The notes beneath the pieces are model-generated. The model did no database searches. It saw only the letters and a list, made by a program, of their open reading frames with translations, and was not told where the DNA came from. A stretch of DNA of 64,000 nucleotides. It comes from Halomicrobium zhouii. Its GTDB lineage: Archaea; Halobacteriota; Halobacteria; Halobacteriales; Haloarculaceae. The translations under genes and the position numbers were made by a program. The DNA lies in contig NZ_FOZK01000001.1 of the NCBI RefSeq assembly GCF_900114435.1, positions 372,001-436,000 of the forward strand, given 5' to 3'. Of the stretch, positions 51,354-61,116 are shown one piece after another (position 1 is the stretch's first letter; each line of letters starts with the position of its first letter).

Positions 51354-52036
51354 GACTCGATTTTCTCGTCCGGATACACCTGCAGGCCCTGGTTGGAGAA
51401 GTCGATCTGGCGGATGTCGCAGTCGATGGCGGTGCCGCGCATCTTGATCACCTGCATCCCGCGAGTCATGCTGCCGCGGTCGAGGAAGTTGTGGAAGAAG
51501 ATGACGCCGTGGGCGAGGTAGTGTTCGTCGCTGTAGGAGGACGGATCGGTCATCTCCGAGATGAGCAGGATGGTGGCGTCGGTCTGCTTGAGCGCCGAGA
51601 GGAAGCCCGTAATCTCCTGGGAGACGTCGGTGAGGAAGTGCTGGAGCAGCATCGTCGAGTCGACGACGACGCGGTCGACACCGTTCTGCTCGATGAAGGC
51701 GATGAGCCGGTTCGTCAGCCCGCTCTCGGTGCCGAACTGTGAGATGGTCCGCTTGCCACTCTCGGTCACCAGGTTCAGGAACTGGATGGCGTCGGACTGC
51801 ATCGCCCGGTCGAAGCCGAACTCGTAGCCCGACATGTCCTGCATCAGCTCGGTCTGAGTCTCGTGCATCGTCACGTAGAGGCAGTCCTCGCCCTTCTTCG
51901 CGCCCTGGGTGATGAACTGCGCACAGAACGTGGTCTTGCCGCTCCCTGGCGGGCCGCTGATGACGTACAGTCGGTCCTCGAGAAGCCCACCCTCGACGAG
52001 CTGATCGAATCCCGGAACGCCGCTCGAAACGCGCAT
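51350..52036 (-). CDS. RAD55/KaiC-like RecA-superfamily ATPase
   Basis: 228 residues. Walker A is GPPGSGKTTF (about 28-37), the Walker B region DRVVVDSTMLLQHF (about 120-133), and the rest shows KaiC-type features (DATILLISEMTDPSSYSDEH). Single-domain KaiC/RAD55 proteins in haloarchaea are linked to signalling or gene regulation. It lacks the second RecA domain of true KaiC. Coupled (ATGA overlap) to the helical protein downstream. Confidence 0.8.
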   Translation of the reverse strand: MRVSSGVPGFDQLVEGGLLEDRLYVISGPPGSGKTTFCAQFITQGAKKGEDCLYVTMHETQTELMQDMSGYEFGFDRAMQSDAIQFLNLVTESGKRTISQFGTESGLTNRLIAFIEQNGVDRVVVDSTMLLQHFLTDVSQEITGFLSALKQTDATILLISEMTDPSSYSDEHYLAHGVIFFHNFLDRGSMTRGMQVIKMRGTAIDCDIRQIDFSNQGLQVYPDEKIES

Positions 52037-52191
52037 ACTGCCTGCAATGCCAACTCCCGGTATAGGTGTTTGCGCTCGGTTTTCAGGGCTGATAACCGAC
52101 TGGTCGGGCAGGTGGCCGCGGGGGAGTTCCTGGGAATTCGAGCCCCGACGAGCCGTCGCCGACAGCGGTCACTGGAGCGGGCCGACAGCGG

Positions 52192-52467
52192 TCACTGGAG
52201 CGGCTGGACGCACTCCCGGCAGTAGGAGAACTGCTGTTCGTGGTCGTTGAGGGTCCCGCAGTGGCGACAGTGGATTCCCTCCTCGCCGTCGCCGTCACCC
52301 GCTCCGGGTCGGGCGGACGGCTGTTCCATCGACCGGCGTGCGGAGCGGTCGACGGAGCCGGGGGCGGCGTCCGGTGAGGCGTCGTCCCGCTGGATGTAGC
52401 GGTAGAGCAAGAGCTGGACGAGCGCGAACCCGAGGACGTACGCGACGAGCCAGCCCAGCGCTTCCAT
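52192..52467 (-). CDS. single-TM zinc-ribbon protein (DUF7577-like)
   Basis: 91 residues. One N-terminal membrane helix (LGWLVAYVLGFALVQLLLYR) precedes a disordered linker and a zinc ribbon (CRHCGTLNDHEQQFSYCREC). This is the DUF7577 layout, unknown function, probably membrane-anchored with the ribbon in the cytoplasm. Confidence 0.75.
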   Translation of the reverse strand: MEALGWLVAYVLGFALVQLLLYRYIQRDDASPDAAPGSVDRSARRSMEQPSARPGAGDGDGEEGIHCRHCGTLNDHEQQFSYCRECVQPLQ

Positions 52468-52582
52468 GCTGTGTCATACGTTGGCAAGATACTTGGACAT
52501 TTTGGGGCGAGAAGCGAGTCCGCGGGGATCTGGCCGTCTCCCGGTCCGTATCTGGTGACTGCTACGTGGCGGCGAGGGCCGC

Positions 52583-52645
52583 GATGCTGGTGTCTGCGAC
52601 GCTGGTGGCCGCGATGCAGGTGTCTGCGACGCTGGTGGCCGCGAT
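52583..52645. repeat. 30-bp direct repeat downstream of the acyltransferase gene
   Basis: Two near-identical 30-bp units (GGTGTCTGCGACGCTGGTGG plus CCGCGATGCA) follow the acyltransferase stop at 52657 on its downstream side. Function unknown. Confidence 0.55.
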
Positions 52646-52656
52646 CCCTGTCCCGG

Positions 52657-53559
52657 TCAGGCGTCCGGCGGGGTCCGGTCGCGCCCGAACTCGTCGAACG
52701 TCTCCACGTCGTCGGGGACCGCGTAGTCGAGTTCCCGTTCGTCGCGGCGGTCGACGTTGGCGCCCTCGATGGGCTCGGCGACCGACTCCCAGCCCGGTTT
52801 GACTTTGACGCTCTCGGCCGGTGTCCCGGCGGCGATGTGGTGGGCCGGGACGTCGCGGGCGGCGATAGACTTGGCGGCGAGGACGCTGTTCTCCCCGAGA
52901 CGGACGCCGGCGCGGACCATCGAGTCGTAGGTCACCCGGACGTCGTCCTCGATGATAGTGTGATAGTTCTCGATGGCGGTCTGGTCGTTGACGTCGTGGT
53001 CGTGGCTGTACACGTGGGCGTCGTCGGAGATAGAGACACGGTCGCCGACGGTGAGTTTGCCGCGGTCGTCGAGGTGGACGTCGTCGTGGATCACGACGTT
53101 GTCGCCCACGGAGATGTTGTGGCCGTAGGTGAACGAGATCCCCTTGAAGAAGCGGCAGTTCTCCCCCACCGACTCGAAGAGGTGCTCGGCGATCATCTGC
53201 CGGAAGCGCAGCGCGAACTCGACGTTGTCGGCCATCGGTGTCGCGTCGAACTGGCGCCAGAGCCACTGGAGGTGTTTCGACCGGGTGAACCGCTCCTCGT
53301 CCTTCTCGGCGTAGTACTCGCTCTCCAGGGTCGCGTTGCACGGGTCGTATCCCTGGAGGCGCACCCGTTCGGCGGGCGAGACGCTGTCCCCGGCCTGCCA
53401 GCGCTCGTAGGCGGCCCGGTCCCCGTGGAGGTCGATCAGCACGTCCTCGACGACGTCGCAGGTGTCCTCCTCCCCCGAGAGGCGCTCGTCGACGTCGGAG
53501 ATGAACGCCCGCAGCCCCTCCTCCGCGAGCGGCGGTAACGAGACGTGACGCTTGGTCAT
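52657..53559 (-). CDS. hexapeptide-repeat acyltransferase (LbH family)
   Basis: 300 residues from the ATG at 53559. The N-terminal part is helical (SVSPAERVRLQGYDPCNATL). The middle forms a left-handed beta-helix with imperfect hexapeptides (FTYGHNISVGDNVVIHDDVH, LTVGDRVSISDDAHVYSHDH, VRAGVRLGENSVLAAKSIAA). The catalytic His is probably in VYSHDHDV, with AAGTPAESVKVKPG at the end. Resembles galactoside/maltose O-acetyltransferases: acetyl-CoA to a sugar or similar acceptor. Substrate not known. Confidence 0.82.
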   Translation of the reverse strand: MTKRHVSLPPLAEEGLRAFISDVDERLSGEEDTCDVVEDVLIDLHGDRAAYERWQAGDSVSPAERVRLQGYDPCNATLESEYYAEKDEERFTRSKHLQWLWRQFDATPMADNVEFALRFRQMIAEHLFESVGENCRFFKGISFTYGHNISVGDNVVIHDDVHLDDRGKLTVGDRVSISDDAHVYSHDHDVNDQTAIENYHTIIEDDVRVTYDSMVRAGVRLGENSVLAAKSIAARDVPAHHIAAGTPAESVKVKPGWESVAEPIEGANVDRRDERELDYAVPDDVETFDEFGRDRTPPDA

Positions 53560-53690
53560 ACACTGCTCAACACAGTGGGCGGACAAAGGGGTTTCCGTTA
53601 CCCGAGTGTAACCACCCGACGCAGGCGTGTTAGGCGGTGAATAGGTATCTTTCACCCAGAACTAAGTTCCGGCTTCGAGACGGATCAGCC

Positions 53691-54752
53691 ATGACAGAGC
53701 CGGGCGACCGGTCACTGAGCAGACGCGTGTTCGTGAACGGACGTGAACGGCGACTCCGGGCCGGGTGGCGGTTGATCGCTGCGACGTTCATTCTCGTCCT
53801 CGCGTCGCTGGCGCTGTTCCTCGCCGTCGACTACGCCCAGGCGATCCTGTCGTTCGCCGGCCCGCTGGTCGTCGGCGGAATCCTCGCCTCGACACTCGTG
53901 GCCCAGACCGCGTCGAACGTCCTCATCACGGGCGTGCTCGTGGTCGCCGCGTGGTTCGTCGACCGCCGGACGCTCCCCGACGTGGGGCTCGGCGGCCGGC
54001 GCTGGTGGCCAAACCTCGGCTTCGGCCTCCTCCTCGGCCTGGCGATGACGACGGCCGTCTTCGCCGTCGAACTCGCCGCCGGGCTGATCACGGTCGAACA
54101 GCTGTTCCTCAGCAGGCCCGGGCTCGGTATCGACGAATCGTTCCCCGTCGCGTTCGTCCTCACCGTCCTCATGTTCGTCGCCGTCGGCGTCGGCGAGGAG
54201 GTGCTGTTCCGTGGCTACCTGATGACGAACGTCGCCGAGGGGCTGAACGGGCTCGGCCCGATCGGTCCCCGGACCGCCCTCGGTATCGCTGCCGTGGCCA
54301 CCTCGGCCATCTTCGGAATCGTCCACATCGCCAACCCGAACGCGACGCTGGTCTCCGCGTTCAACATCACCGTCGTCGGCGTCTTCCTCGCGTGGACGTA
54401 CATCGTGACCGAAGACCTGGGCATCGCCATCGGCGTCCATATCACCTGGAACTTCTCGCTGTCGTCGGTGTACGGCTTCCCCGTCAGCGGACTGACGACG
54501 CCGGCGACGGTCCTCGACGTCCGCCAGACCGGCGATCCGTTGGTCACTGGTGGCTCGTTCGGCCCCGAGGCCGGTCTCGTCGTCTACGTGGCGCTGGCCC
54601 TCGCCATCGGCCTCACCTGGTGGTGGGTCCGCCGGAGCGGCGCCACGGACTGGTTCCCCACCGGCGTCGCCGTCCCGGACCTGCGGAACTCGCGCGACGA
54701 AGGGGCTTCCGACGGGGAGCCGCGACGGACTGCGGGCGGCGGGGCGGACTGA
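53691..54752 (+). CDS. CPBP-family intramembrane protease
   Basis: 353 residues with about eight membrane helices. The active-site motifs are visible: VGVGEEVLFRGYLMTNV (EExxxR), FGIVHIANPNATL (FxxxH) and GVHITWNFS (HxxxN). CPBP proteins cleave membrane proteins such as prenylated targets (known for eukaryotic relatives). The ATG at 53691 begins the cytoplasmic N-terminus; an upstream ATG at 53637 is less likely. Downstream lies locus 4 of the 57-bp repeats. Confidence 0.85.
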   Translation: MTEPGDRSLSRRVFVNGRERRLRAGWRLIAATFILVLASLALFLAVDYAQAILSFAGPLVVGGILASTLVAQTASNVLITGVLVVAAWFVDRRTLPDVGLGGRRWWPNLGFGLLLGLAMTTAVFAVELAAGLITVEQLFLSRPGLGIDESFPVAFVLTVLMFVAVGVGEEVLFRGYLMTNVAEGLNGLGPIGPRTALGIAAVATSAIFGIVHIANPNATLVSAFNITVVGVFLAWTYIVTEDLGIAIGVHITWNFSLSSVYGFPVSGLTTPATVLDVRQTGDPLVTGGSFGPEAGLVVYVALALAIGLTWWWVRRSGATDWFPTGVAVPDLRNSRDEGASDGEPRRTAGGGAD

Positions 54753-55004
54753 TAGTGGTAGTTGTAACGTTGTACCGGCGTTCGCCGGTACCGGCCACGT
54801 CGAACGCCGGGAGACTCGCTGCACTCGTCTCTCGAGCCCAGTCTCACACAGTTCGGCCGGACGCCGGCTGACTCGCTGCACTCGTCTCCCGAGCCCAGTC
54901 TCACACAGTTCGACTGGACGCCGGCTGACTCCCGTTGGTCGTCACCCGAGCCCACGCTCACTCCGTTCGCGTGGACGCCGGTACGGGCTTACAACTACTA
55001 CTGT
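54752..55004. repeat. 57-bp double-hairpin repeat, locus 4, with inverted ends
   Basis: Left end AGTGGTAGTTGTAACG (54755); right end CTTACAACTACTACTGTGAG (54989), its imperfect reverse complement. Between them are three full units (54802-54979) with paired stems CCAGTC/GACTGG, CGGCCGGAC-type arms and CACGC/GCGTG. It overlaps the end of the CPBP gene's downstream region and the start of the gap to 55077. Confidence 0.75.
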
Positions 55005-55076
55005 GAGCGGACTGGTCCAGGTAGTATACAAATAACACGGTCCGGAAGGAAGATATGGCAGCAGTTTGACTCGCGA

Positions 55077-57197
55077 GTGATGGCTGACTCTCAGAGGGGA
55101 GACGCCGGTGACCGTTCCCGTTCGAGGTCTGCAGGTTCGCTCTCCCGCCGGCGACTGCTGGCCGCTGGCTCTGCCGCGGCGGTCGGGGCCAGCGGCCTCA
55201 CCGGGCGAACGGTCGCCACGCCGAACCGTGCGGGACTGGCCGCCGCGGACGCACAGGGTTCCGACGACGAGCGAATCGAGGAGGAGGCGTGGGTCGAGAC
55301 GGTCGTCGACACGGACGGCAGCGGGGATGTCGACCGGATCTACGTCAGGGTGTCGCGGCCGGCGTCGACGGCGAACGGGGACCAGTTGCCCGTCATCGCG
55401 ACCGCGAGCCCCTACTACGGTGAACAGACCCACAGCGATTCGACCCCGGAGATGCTGTACGACCGCGCAGTCGAACTCTCCGCGAGCGAGGACGGCGATT
55501 CCGCCAGGGCGACGGTTGACGCGACCGACAGTAGTCGTCGGACGGACCGCAGAAGCCCCGACCACCGGCCGGCCCACGCGAGTTCGCTGCCCGACGCACG
55601 CGCTCTCCAGCGTCGGTACGTGTCGAAGGGGTACGTGGTGGCACAGGTGTCGTCGCTCGGGACCCACCGATCAACCGGCTGCTACACGGCCGCCGGTCCG
55701 CCGACGATCGAGGCGCTCGTGGCCGTCGTGGACTGGTTCAACGGCCGCGCGACGGCGTACGACTCCCCGACGGGCGGGGCCACTGTCGAGGCCGACTGGA
55801 CGACCGGGACGACGGGGCTGATCGGGGCGTCCGCGAACGGTGAACTCGCGAACGCCCTGGCGACGACCGGGGTCGACGGGCTCGAAGCCGTCGTCCCACA
55901 GTCCGCCAACAACGGCCAGTACTCGCTGTTCCGCGCGAACGGGACGCCGATATCCGTCGTACCGGACGAGTCGGCGGGGATGACCGACCTCGGGACGTGG
56001 GTCCAGGCAGGGAACGCCAGGCGACCGGCGTGTGACCACTGGACGGAGCGGATCGAGACGGGACAGGACACCGCCACTGGCGACTACAACGACTTCTGGC
56101 ACGAGCGCGAGTTCCTCCCCGACGCCGACGCCGTCGACGCCGCGGTGTTGTTGACTCACGCGGTCGACGACCCCATCGTCAAGCCGAACAACGTCGCGGA
56201 CTGGTACGAGGCGCTCGACGCGGCCGACGTCCCGCTGAAGCTCTGGTTACACGAGGGGGGTCACAGATCGCCTCGGGGGCAGCGGTGGGAAACCTTACTC
56301 GACCGCTGGTGGGCCTACTGGCTCAAGGATGTCGACAACGGCGTCATGGACGAGGACCCGGTGACGGTCGTCCGGGGCGGGAAGCCAGTGCTCGGAGGGT
56401 CACGAGAGACGTATCAGGAGTGGCCGGTCCCGGGCGCCGAACCGGTGACGCTCCGGTTCCGGACCGGCGGAGCGACGGCGGGCGAGGCGTCCGTCGGCGA
56501 CCCCGACCCGGCAGCGGAGTCGTTCGTCGACGACCCGTCGATTCCGGTCCGCGAACACGCCGTGGCCACGGAATCGGGCCACCGGCTCCGCTACGGGACG
56601 CCGCCCCTCGAGACGTCGGTCCACGTCAGCGGGCGCGTCGTCCCCAGCCTCTCGCTTTCCTTCGACGATCCGACGGTCGTGAGCGTGGCGCTCGTCGAGT
56701 ACGGGCCCTCCGGGGCCGACGTCGTGACTCGCGGCTGGGCCGATCCCCTGAACCGGCCGAGCTATCGCGAGTACGACTCGCCGGTCGCGTACAAGCAGTC
56801 TTTGCGAGAGTCACGCCCGCTCGATGCGGACGAGCCGGTGACAGTCGAGTTCCCGCTCCAGGCGACCGACCACGTCTTCGAGGAGGGGTCCCGGATCGGA
56901 CTGGTCGTCTACGCGACCGACAGGGAGTTCACCCTCCGCCCGCCGGGGAACGCGACGGTGACGCTATCGCTCTCGGAGAGCGCCGTCGAGATGCCCGTCG
57001 TCGGCGGGGAGACGCCACTCACCGACGCGTTCGCGGACGACGCCACCTACGGCGAACAGTTCTGGGCCCGGTCGTCTTCGGGGCCTGTAGACGGGTTCGG
57101 GCCCGGACTGGCCGTCGGTGGCGCGCTCGCCGCCCTCGGCGCTGGCGGCTACCTGCTGAAGCGACGCCTCGCTGGCGGCGGGGACGGGACGGCGTAA
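55077..57197 (+). CDS. Tat-exported CocE/X-Pro dipeptidyl-peptidase-like hydrolase with C-terminal TM
   Basis: 706 residues. The Tat signal has SLSRRRLLAAGSAAAVGASG. The hydrolase domain carries the nucleophile elbow GLIGASANGELANA (a Ser with a shifted GxSxxG), the acid in LLTHAVDDPIVKPNN and the His in WLHEGGHRSP. The C-terminal beta domain (ESFVDDPSIPVREHAVATES ... LSLSFDDPTVVSVALVEYG) is typical of X-Pro peptidases and cocaine esterases. A final TM helix (GPGLAVGGALAALGAGGYLL plus KRR) suggests membrane anchoring outside the cell. Acts on peptides or esters; substrate not known. Confidence 0.82.
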   Translation: MMADSQRGDAGDRSRSRSAGSLSRRRLLAAGSAAAVGASGLTGRTVATPNRAGLAAADAQGSDDERIEEEAWVETVVDTDGSGDVDRIYVRVSRPASTANGDQLPVIATASPYYGEQTHSDSTPEMLYDRAVELSASEDGDSARATVDATDSSRRTDRRSPDHRPAHASSLPDARALQRRYVSKGYVVAQVSSLGTHRSTGCYTAAGPPTIEALVAVVDWFNGRATAYDSPTGGATVEADWTTGTTGLIGASANGELANALATTGVDGLEAVVPQSANNGQYSLFRANGTPISVVPDESAGMTDLGTWVQAGNARRPACDHWTERIETGQDTATGDYNDFWHEREFLPDADAVDAAVLLTHAVDDPIVKPNNVADWYEALDAADVPLKLWLHEGGHRSPRGQRWETLLDRWWAYWLKDVDNGVMDEDPVTVVRGGKPVLGGSRETYQEWPVPGAEPVTLRFRTGGATAGEASVGDPDPAAESFVDDPSIPVREHAVATESGHRLRYGTPPLETSVHVSGRVVPSLSLSFDDPTVVSVALVEYGPSGADVVTRGWADPLNRPSYREYDSPVAYKQSLRESRPLDADEPVTVEFPLQATDHVFEEGSRIGLVVYATDREFTLRPPGNATVTLSLSESAVEMPVVGGETPLTDAFADDATYGEQFWARSSSGPVDGFGPGLAVGGALAALGAGGYLLKRRLAGGGDGTA

Positions 57198-57257
57198 CTG
57201 TCTCGCCGAAAGGCGGGTTCCACACCGCCTAAGTAGACGCGCTCAATAGATCCGATC

Positions 57258-58373
57258 ATGCACTACCGCGAGCTCGGCAACTCCGGCGTGGAGGTGTCGG
57301 AGGTCGGCTTCGGCGCCTGGGTCGTCGGCACCGACTGGTGGGGGGACCGCACGCGCGAGCAGGCGATCGGCATGGTCCAGCACGCCCTCGACGAGGGCGT
57401 GACGTTCTTCGACACGGGCGACGTCTACGGCCACGGGAACTCCGAGGAACTCGTCGGCGAGGCGCTGGCCGAACACCGCGACGAGGTCACCCTCTCGACG
57501 AAGGTGGGGTACGACTTCTACAACAACCCGCAGGCCGGCCACGGCGAACTCCCCAAGGAGATGGACGCCGACTACCTCCGCACGGCGTTCGACCGCTCCC
57601 TGGAGCGCCTGGACACCGACTACGTGGACCTGCTGATGCTCCACAACGCCAACGTCGACGAGGTGACGCCGGACGTCCTCGAACTCCTCGACGAACTCCG
57701 CGAGGAGGGGAAGGTCGAGGCCATCGGCTGGGCGCTGGGCCCCTCCATCGGCTGGCTCGCCGAGGGCGACGCCGCCATCGAGAACGAGTTCGACGCCGTT
57801 CAGGTCGTGTTCAACCTGTTCGAGCAGACCCCCGGCCAGCACTTCATCGACACCATCCGGGAACTCGACGCCGACACGAGCGTCCTGCCCCGCGTTCCGC
57901 ACTCCTCGGGCCTGCTGAACGAACAGGTCACCCCCGAGACGGAACTCGACGAGGGCGACCACCGTGGGTTCCGGCCCGAGGAGTGGTACGAGACGGGCTG
58001 GGAGAAGGTAGAGACGCTGCGCTTCCTCGAACGGCCGGAACGAAGTTCCGGCGACGGCGCGAGCGGCGACGAGCCGCGAGCGGACCCGGACCACGCCGAC
58101 GGCACCCGTACGATGGGCCAGGCGGCGATCCAGTGGCTGCTGGCCCACGACGAGGTGGCGAGCGTCACGCCGACGTTCCGAACCACCGACGACGTCGACG
58201 AGTGGGCGGGCGCCTCCGACACGCCGCCGCTCTCCGACGCAGAGTTCGAGCGCGTGCAGGCCCTCTACGCGGACAACTTCGGGATCGACCGCGACGACGG
58301 GATGGACGCGCTTCGCTCTTCGGTCGACGGGGCTGACCTCGAGGGGACCGGGATGAAGTCGGCGGGCGACTGA
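57258..58373 (+). CDS. aldo/keto reductase
   Basis: 371 residues with the TIM-barrel AKR motifs: MHYRELGNSGVEVSEVGFGA, VTFFDTGDVYGHGNSEELVG (Asp and Tyr), VTLSTKVGYDFYNN (Lys), LMLHNANVDEV (His) and AAIQWLLAHDEVASVTP near the NADPH end. Reduces carbonyls with NADPH; substrate unknown. Slightly longer than usual because of an acidic insertion near residue 255. A ~59-bp direct repeat begins at its last codons. Confidence 0.9.
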   Translation: MHYRELGNSGVEVSEVGFGAWVVGTDWWGDRTREQAIGMVQHALDEGVTFFDTGDVYGHGNSEELVGEALAEHRDEVTLSTKVGYDFYNNPQAGHGELPKEMDADYLRTAFDRSLERLDTDYVDLLMLHNANVDEVTPDVLELLDELREEGKVEAIGWALGPSIGWLAEGDAAIENEFDAVQVVFNLFEQTPGQHFIDTIRELDADTSVLPRVPHSSGLLNEQVTPETELDEGDHRGFRPEEWYETGWEKVETLRFLERPERSSGDGASGDEPRADPDHADGTRTMGQAAIQWLLAHDEVASVTPTFRTTDDVDEWAGASDTPPLSDAEFERVQALYADNFGIDRDDGMDALRSSVDGADLEGTGMKSAGD

Positions 58374-58495
58374 CCACACGCACGTCTCGTCGTGGGTGGT
58401 CGTCGGTTGACCGTCGAAGGCGGGCGACTGACCACACCCACGCCTCTCGTCGTGCGTGGTCGTCAGTTGACCGTCGGAGGTGGGCGACTGAGGGA
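58363..58495. repeat. about 59-bp direct repeat starting in the AKR stop region
   Basis: Two units (58 and 60 bases) begin GGGCGACTGACCACAC and contain GTCGGTTGACCGTCG-type sequence; a third start GGGCGACTGAG follows. The first unit includes the AKR codons and TGA, so the repeat was copied from the gene end. The rest of the gap to 58805 is AT-moderate sequence with no gene that I can support. Confidence 0.6.
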
Positions 58496-58804
58496 GCCGG
58501 ATTTCGCCTGGAGGACGCTGGAACCCCTCCGTTTCCCGTCGAATCCCTTCGCCATCTCTCGATTTCTCCGTCCGTCGTTCGACTTTCGCTCCGGGGTCAG
58601 ACGGCCGTCAGACGCGAGACGGCGGTCGGTTCGACTCGAACCGAGGGGGTTCGACGCTGATCATCGACGCCGTCCTCTCTCTTCTCCGAGAGGTCTCTCG
58701 CCCCGTGACTCGATCCCAACCCGATCGCTTCGGCTCGAAATCAGTTGCCGGCCTGCGATTGGTACAATATACCACGACAGATCCGGTCCGGCGTCAGACG
58801 CCTC

Positions 58805-59896
58805 TCAGGACGCTGACGTCACGCCGGAGAACTCGAACCGGGCGCCCCCGTCGTCGCCGTCGGTCACGCGCACCGACCAGCCGTGGGCGTCGGCGATGCG
58901 GTCGACGATGGCGAGGCCGAGGCCGGTGCCGCCCTCGTCCGCGTTGGTCGTGTAGCCGGGTTCGAACACCTCGTCCCTGTCTGGTGCCGGGACGCCGGGA
59001 CCGTCGTCCGCGACGAAGAAGCCCGACGCGTCGTCGAGGGGGCCGACGACGACGGTTACGTCACTGCCGGCGTGTTCGACGGCGTCCTCCCGAGCGTGCG
59101 AGGGTGGGCTCGTGGAGCTATGCTCCACGGCGTTGCGAAAGAGGTTCTCCAGGAGCTGACTGAGGAGGCTCTCGTCGGCCTCGATGCGATCGATCGGCTC
59201 GACGGTCAGCGTCGCGTCCGCGGTGGCGACGTGCGACCAGGCGTCGCGGACGACCGTGGGGAGGTCCACGGCCGAGAGCTGTTCCACGTCGGTCTTGCGA
59301 GCGAGCACGAGCGCGTCCTCGACGATCGTGTTCATCCGTTCGAGCGAGGACCGGACGGCCGCGACCTGTTCGTCGTCGCCGTCGAGCAGTTCGGCCCGGC
59401 CGAGCGCGACGTTCAGCGGGTTCCGGAGGTCGTGGCTCAGCACGTCGGTCAGGAGCGTGAGCTGGTCGTTGCGCTCCTCGACGGCGAGTTCGGCCTCCCG
59501 GCGGTCGGTGATGTCCGTGTGGACGACGAGGACACAGCGGCTCCCCTGGTACTCGAACGGGAGCGCCCGCATCATGAACCACCGGCGCTCGTCGGGCGAG
59601 TGACAGGGGTACTCGAACTGAAACGACTCCCGTTCGCCGTCGATGATGGACCGGATACCGCTCGCGGCCTCTGTCGCCGTTTCGTCGCCCTCTGCGGCGT
59701 CACACGTGTCGAGATAGTTCTGGCCGATCATGTCCGGGTGGAACGCGATGCCGTTGTCCTCCGCGAAGGTCGTCCAGCACCCGTTCGTCTCCAGGATGGT
59801 TCCGTCCGCGTCGAGGACGGCCACCTCGCTTGGCATGGCGTCGAAGGCGAGCGACCGGAGTTCGTCCGCCTCGACGCGTCGGCGTGAATCGGTCAC
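58805..59896 (-). CDS. PAS-domain sensor histidine kinase
   Basis: 363 residues. One PAS/PAC region (SEVAVLDADGTILETNGCWT ... FEYPCHSPDERRWFMM) is followed by a HisKA helix with the phospho-acceptor (LSHDLRNPLNVALGRAELLD) and the HATPase domain (N-box FRNAVEHSS, G1 VADDGPGVP, G2 GGTGLGLAIV). No membrane helix, so a soluble sensor. No response regulator is adjacent, so its partner is unknown. The stimulus cannot be told. Confidence 0.88.
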   Translation of the reverse strand: MTDSRRRVEADELRSLAFDAMPSEVAVLDADGTILETNGCWTTFAEDNGIAFHPDMIGQNYLDTCDAAEGDETATEAASGIRSIIDGERESFQFEYPCHSPDERRWFMMRALPFEYQGSRCVLVVHTDITDRREAELAVEERNDQLTLLTDVLSHDLRNPLNVALGRAELLDGDDEQVAAVRSSLERMNTIVEDALVLARKTDVEQLSAVDLPTVVRDAWSHVATADATLTVEPIDRIEADESLLSQLLENLFRNAVEHSSTSPPSHAREDAVEHAGSDVTVVVGPLDDASGFFVADDGPGVPAPDRDEVFEPGYTTNADEGGTGLGLAIVDRIADAHGWSVRVTDGDDGGARFEFSGVTSAS

Positions 59897-60035
59897 GATG
59901 CCGTTAGTACGTGGTGTGTGAGTATAAGGCCGTTCGTCGATTATCGACCGCGAGAATCGACCGCCGAACGTGTTCCCGCTCCGCAGGACCGTTCGGGTGT
60001 GAGAAGGACCCGCTCCCGTCGGTCGCGTCGCCCTT

Positions 60036-61085
60036 CTATTCGTTCAGCAGACCGTCCTGTTCGACGCGCATGACTGCCTCCCCGTCGGGGAGGTTCGGCG
60101 CGTCGACGAGCTTGACGATCCGCTTGGTCCCCTTGGACTTGCGGAGGTAGATACGGAACGTCGACGTGTGCCCCAGGATGTTGCCACCGATGGGCTGTGT
60201 CGGGTCACCGAAGAAGGAATCGGGGTTCGAGGCGACCTGGTTGGTGACGAGGACCGCGGTGTTGTTCAGGTCACCGACGCGCATCAGGTCGTGGAGGTGC
60301 TTGTTGAGCTTCTGCTGTCGGTCGGCGAGTTCGCCACGGCCGACGTACTCGGCGCGGAAGTGGGCGGTCAGCGAGTCGACGCAGAGCAGGCGGACGGGGA
60401 ACTCCTCGTCCTGGCTCTCGCTGGCGATCTCCTGGGCCTTCTCGGCGAGCAGGATCTGGTGGTTGGAGTTGAACGCCTTCGCGACGTGGATCTTGTCCAG
60501 CACCGACTCGACGAGCGCCTCGAGGTTGCTCTCGTCGGTCGGGTCCGCCGTCTCCTCCTCGCCCACGACGCCGTGGAGTTCCATCGTGTCCGCGAGGACC
60601 TCGTCGTCCAGGCCGCGGACCATCTGGTCGATACGCTCCGGGCGGAAGGTGTCCTCGGAGTCGACGAAGATGGTGGAGCCCTCCAGGCCACCGTGCTCGG
60701 AGGGAAGCTGGACGGTGACGGAGAGCTGGTGGGTCACCTGGGACTTGCCGGCCCCGAACTCGCCGTACACCTCGGTGATCGACTGGGTCTCGACGCCGCC
60801 GCCGAGGAGTTCGTCGACCTCGTCGACGCCCCAGGTGAGCTTGCCGATCTGTTCACGACGCTCCAGCACTGTGGCACCGGTCTCGAAGCCGCCGATGTCG
60901 GCGGCCTTCCGGGCGGCCTGGATGATGTCGGCGGCGGAGGACTCGCCCACGTCGGCGGTGTTGGAGAGCTCTCCCGGACTGGCGACGGCGATGCCCTGGT
61001 AGTTGTCGAATCCGTTCTCCTTGAGCTTCTCTGCTGTCGCCGGTCCGACGCCCGGCAGGTCTTCGAGTTCTTCCTGTGCTGCCAT
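60036..61085 (-). CDS. radA: DNA repair and recombination protein RadA
   Basis: 349 residues, the archaeal RecA/Rad51 recombinase. N-terminal HhH-type DNA-binding region ([20 protein letters not shown]); Walker [16 protein letters not shown] (about 108-122); Walker [22 protein letters not shown]2-type region [25 protein letters not shown]. It forms filaments on single-stranded DNA and exchanges strands. No intein is present. Leaderless promoter with TATA 24-31 bases upstream. Runs in the same direction as AlaRS upstream, with a 202-base gap. Confidence 0.96.
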   Translation of the reverse strand: MAAQEELEDLPGVGPATAEKLKENGFDNYQGIAVASPGELSNTADVGESSAADIIQAARKAADIGGFETGATVLERREQIGKLTWGVDEVDELLGGGVETQSITEVYGEFGAGKSQVTHQLSVTVQLPSEHGGLEGSTIFVDSEDTFRPERIDQMVRGLDDEVLADTMELHGVVGEEETADPTDESNLEALVESVLDKIHVAKAFNSNHQILLAEKAQEIASESQDEEFPVRLLCVDSLTAHFRAEYVGRGELADRQQKLNKHLHDLMRVGDLNNTAVLVTNQVASNPDSFFGDPTQPIGGNILGHTSTFRIYLRKSKGTKRIVKLVDAPNLPDGEAVMRVEQDGLLNE

Positions 61086-61108
61086 GGATTTCCCTTATGC
61101 GTGGGGGG

Positions 61109-61116
61109 ATATAAAC
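61109..61116 (-). promoter_or_regulatory. TATA element for radA
   Basis: The minus strand reads GGGGGTTTATATCC, 24-31 bases before the radA ATG at 61085, in a GC-rich background. A clear leaderless promoter. Confidence 0.7.
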
